From the NCBI RefSeq assembly GCF_000308655.1, contig NZ_BAGC01000043.1:124001-188000 (forward strand): a stretch of 64,000 nt of DNA, in the 5' to 3' direction. The notes beneath the pieces were generated by a model, which made no database searches, had not been told where the DNA came from, and worked only from the letters and a program-made list of their open reading frames with translations. This document shows, one piece after another, positions 42,931 through 51,835 of this stretch (its first letter is position 1; every line of letters begins with the position of its first letter). A program made the position numbers and the translations under genes. The stretch is from Nocardia niigatensis NBRC 100131 (GTDB lineage Bacteria > Actinomycetota > Actinomycetes > Mycobacteriales > Mycobacteriaceae).

Positions 42931-43686
42931 TTGGCATCGCTGCGTCGTGACCACCATTCGTCCTTGACCCGGGGCACGCTGGCCGTCAGCGTGGCCGCGG
43001 TCGCGCTGACCGGCGGAATGGGGGTGGCAGCCGCGCGGCCCATCGGTCCGTTCGAGGTGGGCGGGGCCATCGAGGTCGAGTACGACGCGGCGGGCGGACC
43101 GGATTTCTTCGGTGACCCCACCACTCCGGAGAGCGACGCCGCGGGCGGCGGCAAGAAGCAGGACTTCGTCAACAACGTCTCCATCTACTGGACCCCGGCC
43201 ACCGACGCGCACGCCATCGGCGGCGCCATCCGGGACAAGTGGAGGGGCGCGGGCGGCGAGTCGGGCTCGCTGAAGTACCCGGTGTCGGACGAGGGGCAGA
43301 CCTCGAAACCCGGCCGCTTCCAGCACTTCCAGGGCGGCTCGATCTACTGGTCGCTGGGCTCGGGCACCCATGTGATCAGCGGCGTGATCCGTGACAAGTA
43401 CTCCGCGGTCGGCTGGGAGAGCAGCCCGCTGGGCTTCCCCATCGCCGACGAGAACAAGACCAACAGCTCGACCACTCACGAGCAGCTGTTCGAGGGCGGG
43501 GCCCTCTACTCCACCCAGAAGACCGGAACCCATGTGGTGTGGGGTTCGATCCGCGACGAGTGGGTGCGCAACGGTGCGGAGAACGGCCGCTACGGCTACC
43601 CGACCAGCGACGAATACGACTATCAGGGCGGCAAGGCCCAGGAATTCCAGGGCGGCAAGATCACCTGGAAGCCGGACGGGCAGTAG
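42931..43686 (+). CDS. secreted LGFP-repeat cell-wall protein
   Basis: This 251-residue exported protein has a signal peptide (TLAVSAAVALTGGMG-like hydrophobic core, cleavage near AAARP) and three or four LGFP repeats of about 53 residues. Each repeat has the pattern of GAIRDKW/GVIRDKY, then LKYPVSDE, LGFPIADE or YGYPTSDE, then FQGGSIYW, FEGGALYS or FQGGKITW. LGFP repeats occur in mycolic-acid bacteria and are thought to bind the cell wall. The TTG start at 42931 is chosen because GGGAG sits 5 bp upstream; another TTG at 42919 is in frame. Confidence 0.88.
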   Translation: MASLRRDHHSSLTRGTLAVSVAAVALTGGMGVAAARPIGPFEVGGAIEVEYDAAGGPDFFGDPTTPESDAAGGGKKQDFVNNVSIYWTPATDAHAIGGAIRDKWRGAGGESGSLKYPVSDEGQTSKPGRFQHFQGGSIYWSLGSGTHVISGVIRDKYSAVGWESSPLGFPIADENKTNSSTTHEQLFEGGALYSTQKTGTHVVWGSIRDEWVRNGAENGRYGYPTSDEYDYQGGKAQEFQGGKITWKPDGQ

Positions 43687-43701
43687 TCCGGGGCGCCCGG
43701 G

Positions 43702-44676
43702 TTACGAGGCGCTCTCGCGCAGGTCCAGAATGCGCGAGAGTGCGTGCTCCAGCGCGTAATCCGAATCGGCCGCCTGGCCCTTGACGTCGGCGTTGAGCGC
43801 GGCCACCACCTGCAGCGCGGCGCCGATGGACGCGCCGGTCCAGCCGCGCGCCTGACCCTGCGCCTTCTTCACCTTCCACGGCGGCATGCCCAGGTCACTC
43901 GCCATCTTGAACGGGTCGCCGCGGCCGGCCGAACCGACGCGGGCGATGGTGTGCACCGAGTCCGCGAGGGCGTCCGCGAGCAGTACCGCCGGGACGCCGC
44001 GATCGATGGCCCAGCGCAGCGCCTCCATGGCGGCGGGCCGATCGCCCGACACGGCCAGATCGGCGACATCGAATCCGGTCACCTCGGCCTTGCCCGAGTA
44101 GTACCGACGCACCGCCGCGAGATCCACCTTGCCGCCGGTATCGGCCGCCAATTGCGAACTGGCGGCGGCGAGTTCACGCAGATCCGAGCCGACGGCCTCG
44201 ATGATGGCCTGCACCACGTCCGCCGGCACCCGCACGTTGGCGGCCCGGAACTCGTTGCGCACGAACTCGACTCGCTCGCCCGCCTTGGTGAGCTTCGCGC
44301 AGTCGTGCACCACCGCACCCAGCTTCTGCAGGGCCGGGGCCAGCGCCTTGGCGCGCCCGCCGCCGCTGTGCAGCACCACCAGCACCACGCCCTCGGGCGG
44401 GGCGGTGGCCGCGTCCTGGATGACCGCGACCGCGTCCTTGCCGGCCTCGGCGGCCGACTCCAGCACGATCACCCGATCTTCGGCGAACAGCGAAGGACTC
44501 AGCAGCTCCGCCAGTTCCGCGCTGCTGGCATCCCCCGCCCGCAGCCGATCCACCGGCAGCGCGTCCGCCACGGCCGAGGCGGCCCGGGCCTGTGCGGTAA
44601 TTGCCGCCACCGCCCGCTCGATCAGCAATTCCTCTTCACCGAGCACGAGATGCAGGGGCGCGGGTCGCTGGTTCAC
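43702..44676 (-). CDS. holA: DNA polymerase III subunit delta
   Basis: This 324-residue clamp-loader subunit opens the sliding clamp during replication. It has N-terminal PLHLVLGEEELLIERAVAAI, ELLSPSLFAEDRVIVLESA near 65, and the three-helix C-terminal domain ending YALEHALSRILDLRES. It starts at GTG 44676. It is on the minus strand, 15 bp from the LGFP gene end. The equivalent M. tuberculosis gene is Rv2413c, next to rpsT. Confidence 0.93.
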   Translation of the reverse strand: MNQRPAPLHLVLGEEELLIERAVAAITAQARAASAVADALPVDRLRAGDASSAELAELLSPSLFAEDRVIVLESAAEAGKDAVAVIQDAATAPPEGVVLVVLHSGGGRAKALAPALQKLGAVVHDCAKLTKAGERVEFVRNEFRAANVRVPADVVQAIIEAVGSDLRELAAASSQLAADTGGKVDLAAVRRYYSGKAEVTGFDVADLAVSGDRPAAMEALRWAIDRGVPAVLLADALADSVHTIARVGSAGRGDPFKMASDLGMPPWKVKKAQGQARGWTGASIGAALQVVAALNADVKGQAADSDYALEHALSRILDLRESAS

Positions 44677-44774
44677 GCCCCGATCCTACGAGTCCGCCCC
44701 GACAACCCCGGCATCCCGCACCCGGTCCGGCCGTCGAGCGAGACCGATACGTACGTCTAATTCATTTGTCTTGC

Positions 44775-44782
44775 ACAATTGT
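44775..44782. promoter_or_regulatory. short palindrome in an AT-rich promoter
   Basis: ACAATTGT lies within the AT-rich stretch 44757-44795, about 25 bp before the alpha/beta hydrolase start. It is unusual in this GC-rich DNA and marks the likely promoter or a repressor site. Confidence 0.3.
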
Positions 44783-44806
44783 TCAATTCTCCATTAGAGT
44801 CGGACC

Positions 44807-45595
44807 ATGACCACGCACACCACCGCCCGCAGCAGCTTCTATATCGACGGCCGCGGCCTGTCCTACCTGAAGTTCGGTGGTGACGGCCGAACCGTCATCG
44901 CGCTGCACGGGCACATGTCCGACGGCGAGAGCTTCGCCGATCTGGCCGGGCGGCTGTCGGCGGGGTGGCGGCTCATCGCCCTCGACCAGCGCGGCCACGG
45001 CCACTCCGATCGGGCGGCCGACTACACCCGCGACGGCTACCTCGCCGACATCCTGGCCCTGCTCGACCACCTCGGCCTGGAACGCGCTGTGCTCCTGGGT
45101 CATTCGCTCGGCGGCATCAACGCTTACCAGTTCGCCGCCCGCCACCCGGAGCGTGTCGACGCCATCATCGATGTCGACGCACCCGCCGCCCTCGGCCTCG
45201 ACGGCCACAATCCGCTGGGCTTCGTGGCCGGCCTCCCCTACGAGGCGGCCACCCGCGAGCAGCTGATCGAGGCCATGGGCCCGATGGCCGCCCACTTCGG
45301 CGCGCTGGTCCGCGAGCGCGCCGACGGCTCCTGGAGCCTGCCCTTCCACCCCCTCGACATCGTCGCCTCCGAGGACCTGGTCCACGGCGACCACTGGTCC
45401 GACTGGCTCGCCGGCACCTCCCCGGCGCTCCTCATCCGCGCCGCCCACGGCGTCATCCCCGCCGCCATGGCCGAGGCCATGCGCGACCGCCGCCCGGGCG
45501 CCCGCCTGATCGAACTCGACACCGACCACTTCGCCTACGCCGGCGACCCCGCCGGTTTCGCCACCGCCGTCAACCAGTTCCTGAGCTCCCTCTAA
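44807..45595 (+). CDS. alpha/beta hydrolase
   Basis: This 262-residue cytosolic alpha/beta hydrolase has the oxyanion region IALHGHMSDGESFADLA, a DQRGHGHSDR strand, the nucleophile elbow GHSLGG (Ser at about 99), and a C-terminal TDHFAYAGDP with the catalytic His. LDTDHF is typical of the haloperoxidase/esterase type. The start has a weak ribosome binding site and an AT-rich promoter upstream. It lies between holA (diverging) and comEC (convergent), a place with no counterpart in the tubercle bacillus block, so it is an insertion relative to it. Substrate unknown. Confidence 0.87.
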   Translation: MTTHTTARSSFYIDGRGLSYLKFGGDGRTVIALHGHMSDGESFADLAGRLSAGWRLIALDQRGHGHSDRAADYTRDGYLADILALLDHLGLERAVLLGHSLGGINAYQFAARHPERVDAIIDVDAPAALGLDGHNPLGFVAGLPYEAATREQLIEAMGPMAAHFGALVRERADGSWSLPFHPLDIVASEDLVHGDHWSDWLAGTSPALLIRAAHGVIPAAMAEAMRDRRPGARLIELDTDHFAYAGDPAGFATAVNQFLSSL

Positions 45596-45611
45596 CCGGA
45601 CGACGGTTCCT

Positions 45612-47183
45612 TCAGCTGGACGACGGGTCGGCCTCCGGATCCGCCGGCACACGCCACGGGTGCAGCGCCGCGATCACCAAGGCGCACACCACTGCCGCGA
45701 CCAGCCCCGAACGCAGGCCGGTCGGTAGCGAGACCGAAGCTCCCAGAGCCGCAGCGCGATCGGAGACGGTGAGCAGCCACCACAGTGGCGGTGCGGTGCA
45801 GTGCATGACCACCGCGCCGAGCGGCGACCACACGCAGGCGAGCAGCGCGCCTATCGCGCCGAGGATGGTGATGGGCGCGATCACCGGTTCGACCAGCATG
45901 TTCACCACGATCGCGACCAGGCTGAGGTGACCGGTCATGGCGACGACCAGGGGTGTGGTGACCACGAAGGCCGCGGCGGCCACCGCGAAGGAATCGGCGG
46001 GGATACGCCACCACCCATGGGCGCGAAGCCAATCCGACCAGCCCGGGGCGATCACGATCAGTCCCGCGGTGGCCAGCACCGACAGAGCGAAACCCGCGTC
46101 CACCGCGAGACCCGGTGACCAGGCCAGCAATCCGATCACCGCGGCGCACAGGGCGGGTAGGGCCTGCTTCCGGCGGCCGGTGCAGAGAGCAAGCAGCGCA
46201 ATGGCTCCCATGACAGCGGCGCGCAGCACACTCGGCGACGGGCGCGCCAGGATCACGAACATGACCAGGGCCGCGCCCGCGGCCACCGCACCGATACGCG
46301 GATCCACCGTGAGAGTGCGCATCGAAACCAAGACGGCCCCCAGCAAAATCGTCACATTCGCCCCGCTGACAGCGGTCAAGTGCGTCAGATCGGACTCACG
46401 GAAGTTCTCCTGAACATGGTCGGTGAGGGTCGAGGTGTCGCCGATGACCAGGCCCGGCAGCAAGCCCGCGGCATCGTCGGACAGCGCGCGGTGGGCGGAG
46501 GTCGCGAAGTCACCGCGCACCTGCCCGGCCACCCGCTGCCACCAGGGTGGCTCGCTCACCGAAGCGGGTGCGGCCTCGGCCCGCAGCACAGCGATCGTCA
46601 TATCCGGCCGCCACGGACGGGCAACACGGGCCCGGAATTCCACCTGCTGCCCGGGCAGCAGGGTCCGCCACCCGGCCGCCGGCGCCATCACCATCACCGC
46701 CCCGCCGGAATGCACAACCCGCCCACCCAGCCGGTAATCCACCAGCGCGGCCCGCATCATCACCTTCGGCCCGCCGAACGGCCTGCCGGACACCCGTTTC
46801 GGATCATCGGTCAGCTCCACCACCGCCACCAACCGCTGCCCGGCTCGCACCGCCCGCAGCGGATGCGCCTGCACCCGATGTGCGTGCCACGCCCCCGCCA
46901 CCCCGAACCCCGCCCCGATCACCAAGGCCCCCAACACCACCCACGCCACTCCGCTCCCCCGCCCGATCCGCGCCCACCTCACCATCAACGCCCCCACCCC
47001 CATCCCCGCGAGCCCGCACCCCGCCGCCACCCCAATCCCGGCCCGCCACCCCGCGACCAACGCCACAACCGTTGCTCCCCAACAACACACCGCCGCCGGC
47101 ACCAACCGCGCATCCAGCACCTCGGCGACCTCGACCGGCCCACGGTCATCCGCGCGATCCTCGGCCACCCGCTCCGTCGTCAT
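45612..47183 (-). CDS. comEC: ComEC/Rec2 family DNA-uptake channel protein
   Basis: This 523-residue membrane protein carries the competence domain (LGGVI-like TGLLPGLVIGDTSTL, LTHLTAVSGANVTILLGAVL, RPSPSVLRAAVMGAIALLAL) with about ten membrane helices. The metallo-beta-lactamase domain found at the C-terminus of many ComEC proteins is absent, as in mycobacteria. The start at 47183 follows GGTGG 5 bp upstream; the longer frame is rejected. It pairs with comEA upstream (124-bp gap). Natural competence in nocardiae is not established. Confidence 0.9.
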   Translation of the reverse strand: MTTERVAEDRADDRGPVEVAEVLDARLVPAAVCCWGATVVALVAGWRAGIGVAAGCGLAGMGVGALMVRWARIGRGSGVAWVVLGALVIGAGFGVAGAWHAHRVQAHPLRAVRAGQRLVAVVELTDDPKRVSGRPFGGPKVMMRAALVDYRLGGRVVHSGGAVMVMAPAAGWRTLLPGQQVEFRARVARPWRPDMTIAVLRAEAAPASVSEPPWWQRVAGQVRGDFATSAHRALSDDAAGLLPGLVIGDTSTLTDHVQENFRESDLTHLTAVSGANVTILLGAVLVSMRTLTVDPRIGAVAAGAALVMFVILARPSPSVLRAAVMGAIALLALCTGRRKQALPALCAAVIGLLAWSPGLAVDAGFALSVLATAGLIVIAPGWSDWLRAHGWWRIPADSFAVAAAAFVVTTPLVVAMTGHLSLVAIVVNMLVEPVIAPITILGAIGALLACVWSPLGAVVMHCTAPPLWWLLTVSDRAAALGASVSLPTGLRSGLVAAVVCALVIAALHPWRVPADPEADPSSS

Positions 47184-47307
47184 CGTCGCCACCCGATTTC
47201 GACACGCCGACCCGCTACCGGCCGTTCCGCGCAATCAGGGTGCGCGGCCGAGACGGGGACGGCGAGCGCCCGTGTTCTCCGCAGCGCGGCAGGGGATTTC
47301 GCGGTGG

Positions 47308-48291
47308 TCATATCGTCACCCGGTCGCGGAGCCGGTTGAGGCGGGAGTGGCCTATGCCCTGGATTTCGCCGAGCTGGTCGATGGAGGTGAAGCGCCCGTG
47401 GCGAGTGCGCCAGGTGAGGATGGCCTTGGCGGTGACCGGACCTACGCCGGGGAGAGCGTCGAGGTCGGATTCGGTGGCGGTGTTGAGATTGATCTTGGCG
47501 GGGGTGGCGGTGGGGCGGGGCGGTCCGGAGGACGGGGGTGAATCCGCTGGAGGGTGGGCGGAATTCACGAGGGTGGTGCCGGTCTGGGTGGTGGGACGGG
47601 GTGTGGTGCGGCCGACGATGATCTGGTCGCCGTCGGTGAGGGGCTGGGCGAGGTTGAGCGCGGTGAGGTCGGCTTCGGGGCGGGGAGTGGCGGCGCGCAG
47701 GGCGTCGGCGATGCGGGCGCCGGCAGGGAAGCGGCGGAGGCCGCCGTGCTCGACCAGACCGACGACGCTGACGACGAGTTCGCCGGTCCGCGACGCGGGC
47801 GGCTGGGCCACGCCCGGTGCGGGCGTGGCGGTGACCGTGGCGGCGGGGTCGGGTGCGGCGGCGTCCGGGTCGGCGGGGACGGTTTCGCTGAGTGCGGTGA
47901 TGGGCGGGACCGGCTGGGAGACAGGCTTTTCGCGCAGCGTGACGTAACCGGCGAAGAGGATGGCGAGCAGGCCGATCGCGGCCATGACGAGGACACCGCG
48001 CGGGCCCGGATCCCACCGGGTGCCGCGAAAGCGTTCGGGCACCAGGCGTTCGTGCCAGAGCGACACACTGCCGCACGGCTCGGACAACCAGTCCGGTGAG
48101 GCGGCGTGATCGGCGCCCCGCCGATCAGGGTCGGCGAGATGGTCGAGCGACTCCTCGTCCCAGCGGGACGGATGTGGACCGCGACCGCCGCCGGATTCGG
48201 CCGGGGCGGAGGCGAATTCGGCCGGGTCTGTTTCGGTGGCGGCGCGGGCGGAGAGGCGCTGCAGTGGGGTGCGTTCGTCGAGTCGTGGCAT
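47308..48291 (-). CDS. comEA: ComEA-type DNA-binding protein
   Basis: This 327-residue protein has a long charged, Arg/Pro-rich cytosolic part, a membrane helix at about 105-125 (GVLVMAAIGLLAILFAGYV), a Pro/Ala linker, an SLBB domain (ELVVSVVGLVEHGGLRRFPAGARIADAL), a Pro/Thr spacer and two helix-hairpin-helix motifs (INLNTATESDLDALPGVGPVTAKAIL; FTSIDQLGEIQGIGHSRLNRL) at the C-terminus that bind double-stranded DNA. ATG 48291 is chosen; a GTG three codons upstream is possible. It is next to comEC, as Rv2415c is to its partner. Confidence 0.9.
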   Translation of the reverse strand: MPRLDERTPLQRLSARAATETDPAEFASAPAESGGGRGPHPSRWDEESLDHLADPDRRGADHAASPDWLSEPCGSVSLWHERLVPERFRGTRWDPGPRGVLVMAAIGLLAILFAGYVTLREKPVSQPVPPITALSETVPADPDAAAPDPAATVTATPAPGVAQPPASRTGELVVSVVGLVEHGGLRRFPAGARIADALRAATPRPEADLTALNLAQPLTDGDQIIVGRTTPRPTTQTGTTLVNSAHPPADSPPSSGPPRPTATPAKINLNTATESDLDALPGVGPVTAKAILTWRTRHGRFTSIDQLGEIQGIGHSRLNRLRDRVTI

Positions 48292-48439
48292 GTGGCTCAC
48301 GGTAGGAGCGACGGCTGCCCGTTCCGCCCACACGACCTGGGATTTCCGCCGCCCTGTGGACAGCGAATTCGATTGTGGACACCAGGGTTTCCGCTGGTCA
48401 CCGCGTCCGGAAAGGCAACTGGCCGACCCAGGCGCCGCG

Positions 48440-49282
48440 TCAGCCGCAGCCGCCGGGAACCACCAGCGCGCCGACCGCTCCCACACCCAGATGCACACCC
48501 AGGGTGGGCCCGAATTCGGCGATGATGACCTCCCGGATACCGGGAATCAGATCCTGCAGTTGACCGGCGATGGTGTTGGCGGCCTCCTCGGCCCCGAGAT
48601 GCTGGACCGCGACCGCCGCCCCGTCCTCCCCCGCCGCATCCACCGCCGCCGCAACGAGTTTGGTGAACGCCTTGGAGCGGGTGCGGGCCTTCTCCCGCAG
48701 TTCCAGCCGTCCGTTCACGATCTGGATGATCGGCTTGGTGACCAGCTCGGTGCCGAAGAACGCCGCGGCCGTGCTCAGCCGCCCGCCGCGGCGCAGCTGC
48801 TCGGTCCGGTTGACCACGATGAACGCGCGCCCCCGGCTGGCCGCCGCCACCGCCGAGTCGTACACGACATCGAGCGGCTCGCCCGCCCGGGCCCGCCGCG
48901 CCGCCGCCAGCACCGGCAGCCCGGTGCCGAGTCCGGCGCTCAGCGAGTCGACCAGCCGGATCCGATCGGCGGCGTCCATGTCGCGCACGGCCTGCCGCCC
49001 GGCCTCCCAGGTGCCGGACAGCTGCCGCGAGATGTGCACGGCCACTACGCCGTCACCGCCGGACAGTTCCAGCGCCCGCTCGTAGACGCCGCGCAGATCG
49101 CCCGGTGAGGCGGCGGAGGTGGTGACCTGGGAGGAGCCGTAGTCGATATCGCAGGCGTCGATGCCCTCCCGCATCTCGCGGTCGTCGACCAGTACGTGCA
49201 GGGGCACGGCCAGCACACCAAGATCAGCTGTGAGGCCGGCCGGCAGGCTGGCCGACGAGTCGGTCACCACCATTACGGTCAT
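48440..49282 (-). CDS. DegV family fatty-acid-binding protein
   Basis: This 280-residue protein has the DegV N-terminus (VMVVTDSSASLPAGL), TSAASPGDLRGVYERAL near 60, and SGTWEAGRQAV near 95. DegV proteins bind long-chain fatty acids; some act as FakB with a FakA kinase, which is not present here. The start overlaps the octT stop by 4 bp (ATGA). It ends the octT-gpgP side of the operon. M. tuberculosis has Rv2417c at this place. Confidence 0.92.
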   Translation of the reverse strand: MTVMVVTDSSASLPAGLTADLGVLAVPLHVLVDDREMREGIDACDIDYGSSQVTTSAASPGDLRGVYERALELSGGDGVVAVHISRQLSGTWEAGRQAVRDMDAADRIRLVDSLSAGLGTGLPVLAAARRARAGEPLDVVYDSAVAAASRGRAFIVVNRTEQLRRGGRLSTAAAFFGTELVTKPIIQIVNGRLELREKARTRSKAFTKLVAAAVDAAGEDGAAVAVQHLGAEEAANTIAGQLQDLIPGIREVIIAEFGPTLGVHLGVGAVGALVVPGGCG

Positions 49283-50052
49283 GCAGTGTGTACCTCGTCG
49301 GCCGTCGCCTCGGTCAGCACCTTCACCATGGCCCGCGCGACCGCGCTGTGGCCCTCCCAGCCCCAGTGGATGCCGTCGGGGTTGGCGGGGCCGTTGAACA
49401 CGTTGTCGCGCACGGCTTCCCCGAGATCCACCAGCGGCACCGCGTGCTCGTCGGCCCAGGCCGTGACGGCCCGCACCATGGGCTCGCGCCCGGTGTGCAC
49501 CTCGGCATAGGCCTCGCACTTGTGCACGGAGGGCAGCACCGCCACGAACGGCAGCTCGGGCCGGAGCTGGGCGAGCGAGTTCCGCGACTGCTCCAGGTAG
49601 TCCACGCTCACCGCGGGCGGCAGCGCCACCGGCCAGCCGAGCGGAGACAGCTTGGGCTGCACCCAGTTGTAGGCCTCGCGGACCCGGCGGCGCACCGAGG
49701 ACGGCCGTACGTAGCGGATCAGCTCGCGCAGCGCGGTCGGCAGCGGCGAGGGCAGCGAGTCCATGCCACCGGTCGCGAACACCACGGCGCCGGCCCGCGG
49801 CACCGCGGCCCAGATGCGCGGGTCGCCGATCAGCGCCCAGTAGCCGTCCCGGCAGGTCCAGCCGATCCGAGCGACCAGTTCGACGTCCCAGTCCAGTTCA
49901 GCGGCAACGAGATTGGGCCAGATGCGCGGATGGTCGGCGGGCAGCCCGCCCTTCGGGCCGAAGTAGGACAGCGAGTCCGCGACCACCACCAGCACCTTGC
50001 GCTCCGGCGAACCGTCCTGCGCCGGTTGGCCGTTCGCACTCTCAGAGGACAT
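49279..50052 (-). CDS. octT: octanoyltransferase OctT for methylglucose lipopolysaccharide
   Basis: This 257-residue SGNH-like hydrolase-fold protein has VVADSLSYFGPKG near the N-terminus (the Ser in DSLS), VVFATGGMDSLP, and a C-terminal DGIHWGWEGHSAVA with the catalytic Asp-x-x-His. It corresponds by order and features to Rv2418c, which octanoylates a glucosylglycerate precursor in methylglucose lipopolysaccharide synthesis. It overlaps gpgP (11 bp) and the DegV gene (4 bp). The function is by homology to the named mycobacterial enzyme. Confidence 0.85.
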   Translation of the reverse strand: MSSESANGQPAQDGSPERKVLVVVADSLSYFGPKGGLPADHPRIWPNLVAAELDWDVELVARIGWTCRDGYWALIGDPRIWAAVPRAGAVVFATGGMDSLPSPLPTALRELIRYVRPSSVRRRVREAYNWVQPKLSPLGWPVALPPAVSVDYLEQSRNSLAQLRPELPFVAVLPSVHKCEAYAEVHTGREPMVRAVTAWADEHAVPLVDLGEAVRDNVFNGPANPDGIHWGWEGHSAVARAMVKVLTEATADEVHTA

Positions 50053-50692
50053 CAGGGGCTACCTTCGCGACCGCGTTCCACACATCCAGGCGCCAGCCGG
50101 GCTTGTCGACGCTGGGACCGTGGCTGGTCAGCTGGACCCAGCTGGTGTTGGCCAGGCCGCCCAGGGCCGGCCAGTTCGCCTCGGGCAGGTCGAGCAGGGC
50201 CGCGGTCAGCGCCGCGATGAGCCCGCCGTGCGCAACCAGCATGATGGTACGGCCGGGCCAGTCCTCCCGCGCGGCGAAGAGTTCCGTCACCACGGGCAGC
50301 GATCGCGCGCCCACCTCGAGCTTGGATTCGCCGCCGGGCGGGGTGAAGCGGGCGTCGAGCCGCCACGCCTTGCGCGCGCCCGGGTATTCGGCGTCGACCT
50401 GGTGGTGGTCCAGGCCCTCCCAGTCGCCGAGGTTGGTCTCGCGCAGGCGCGGGTCGGTGACGACCGGCATGGCCGCGTGTTCGGCGACGGCGAGGGCGGT
50501 GTCGTGGGCGCGCTTGAGATCGGAGGAGACGATGGCGATCAGGTCGCTGGTCGCCATGTCGGGCGCGCAGTCCTTGGCCTGCCGTCGGCCGATGTCACTG
50601 AGTTCGGTGTCGATCTGTCCCTGCATGCGGTCGCCGGCGTTCCACTCGGTCTGCCCGTGCCGCAGCAGAATCAACCGGCGGACGCCGGCCAT
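50042..50692 (-). CDS. gpgP: glucosyl-3-phosphoglycerate phosphatase
   Basis: This 216-residue histidine phosphatase has the catalytic RHGQTEWN (residues 11-18), RETNLGDWEG with a conserved Glu near 85, and LVAHGGLIAAL with the second His near 160. The C-terminal WRLDVWNAVAKVAPDVL closely resembles mycobacterial GpgP (Rv2419c). It removes phosphate from glucosyl-3-phosphoglycerate in the methylglucose lipopolysaccharide pathway. The ATG at 50692 is preferred; a GTG at 50701 would overlap the rsfS stop. Confidence 0.9.
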   Translation of the reverse strand: MAGVRRLILLRHGQTEWNAGDRMQGQIDTELSDIGRRQAKDCAPDMATSDLIAIVSSDLKRAHDTALAVAEHAAMPVVTDPRLRETNLGDWEGLDHHQVDAEYPGARKAWRLDARFTPPGGESKLEVGARSLPVVTELFAAREDWPGRTIMLVAHGGLIAALTAALLDLPEANWPALGGLANTSWVQLTSHGPSVDKPGWRLDVWNAVAKVAPDVL

Positions 50693-50697
50693 CTTGC

Positions 50698-51105
50698 TCA
50701 CTCGTCGTCCCCGCCCTTGTCTTCCTCGGTCGTGGTGCGCGGATCGCCGATGCCGTCGATCGGCACCACGGGGCAGTCCTTCCACAGGCGCTCGAGGCCG
50801 TAGAAGTCGCGTTCGTCCTCGTGCTGGACGTGCACCACGATCTCGACGTAGTCGAGCAGGGCCCAGCGGCCCTCGCGGGTGCCCTCGCGGCGTACCGGCT
50901 TGTATCCGGCTTCGCGCAGCTTGTCCTCGATATTGTCGACGATCGCGTTGACCTGGCGCTCGTTGGGCGCGGACGCGATGACGAAGCAGTCGGTGATGAC
51001 CAGCTGCTCGGAGACATCCAGCACGACCACGTCGGCGGCCAGTTTCTCGTCGGCCGCCAGTGCGGCGACCGTCGCCATCTTGACCGCTTCTGCCGATGCT
51101 GTCAC
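50698..51105 (-). CDS. rsfS: ribosome silencing factor
   Basis: This 135-residue RsfS/Iojap protein binds L14 and keeps ribosomal subunits apart in starvation. It has DVSEQLVITDCFVIASAPNERQV near 30, RREGTREGRWALLDY near 85, and HEDERDFYGLERLWKD near 105. The C-terminus has an acidic tail (EEDKGGDDE). The GTG at 51105 follows GGTAGCAGG; the longer frame is rejected. It lies between nadD and gpgP on the same strand, a layout shared with mycobacteria. Confidence 0.95.
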   Translation of the reverse strand: MTASAEAVKMATVAALAADEKLAADVVVLDVSEQLVITDCFVIASAPNERQVNAIVDNIEDKLREAGYKPVRREGTREGRWALLDYVEIVVHVQHEDERDFYGLERLWKDCPVVPIDGIGDPRTTTEEDKGGDDE

Positions 51106-51130
51106 CCTGCTACCTCTTCCCTGCGCACTT

Positions 51131-51763
51131 TCACAATGCACTGTCTTGCGGCACATACAGGTGCCGTTTCGATATGTATTGGACGACCCCGTCCGGGACG
51201 AGGTACCACACCGGCCGGCCCTCCCCCGCCCGTCGCCGGCATTCGCTCGACGAGATGGCGAGGGCCGGAATCTCGATCATCGTGACCGTGCCCTCCGGGT
51301 AATCGCGGAGGTGGTCGGCGAGATGGTCGATATTCAATTCGTACCCCGGCCGGCTCACGCCCACGAATTTCGCCAGCTCGAACAGTTCCGACCAATCCTG
51401 CCACGTCAGGATGCTGGCCAGCGCGTCCGCTCCGGTGATGAAGTACAGATCGGCGTCGGGATGCTGTTCGGCCAGGTCACGCAGGGTGTCGACGGTGTAG
51501 GTCTCTTTGCCGCGGTCCACGTCGACCCGGCTGACCGAGAAGCGGGGGTTGGACGCGGTGGCGATGACCGTCATAAGGTACCGGTCCTCGGCCGGACTGA
51601 CCGGCCGGTCCCCCTTCTGCCAGGGCTGCCCGGTCGGGACGAAGATCACCTCGTCCAGATCGAACCGATACGCGACCTCGCTGGCCGCGACCAGGTGCCC
51701 GTGGTGGATGGGGTCGAAGGTGCCGCCCATCACGCCCAGCTTGCGGCGGCCGTTCGTATGCAC
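51131..51763 (-). CDS. nadD: nicotinate mononucleotide adenylyltransferase
   Basis: This 210-residue enzyme makes nicotinic acid adenine dinucleotide from NaMN and ATP, just before the nadE step. GVMGGTFDPIHHGHLVAA is the nucleotidyltransferase motif (H-x-G-H), and the C-terminal ISSSECRRRAGEGRPVWYLVP is the second motif. It starts at GTG 51763. It heads the nadD-rsfS-gpgP-octT-DegV run. Confidence 0.95.
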   Translation of the reverse strand: MHTNGRRKLGVMGGTFDPIHHGHLVAASEVAYRFDLDEVIFVPTGQPWQKGDRPVSPAEDRYLMTVIATASNPRFSVSRVDVDRGKETYTVDTLRDLAEQHPDADLYFITGADALASILTWQDWSELFELAKFVGVSRPGYELNIDHLADHLRDYPEGTVTMIEIPALAISSSECRRRAGEGRPVWYLVPDGVVQYISKRHLYVPQDSAL

Positions 51764-51835
51764 GAAAAGCGAGCTTACCGGGGGCTATTGCGCTACCGCC
51801 GCACCGGCGGGGCGCAACGGACCGGCTATCCGGAT

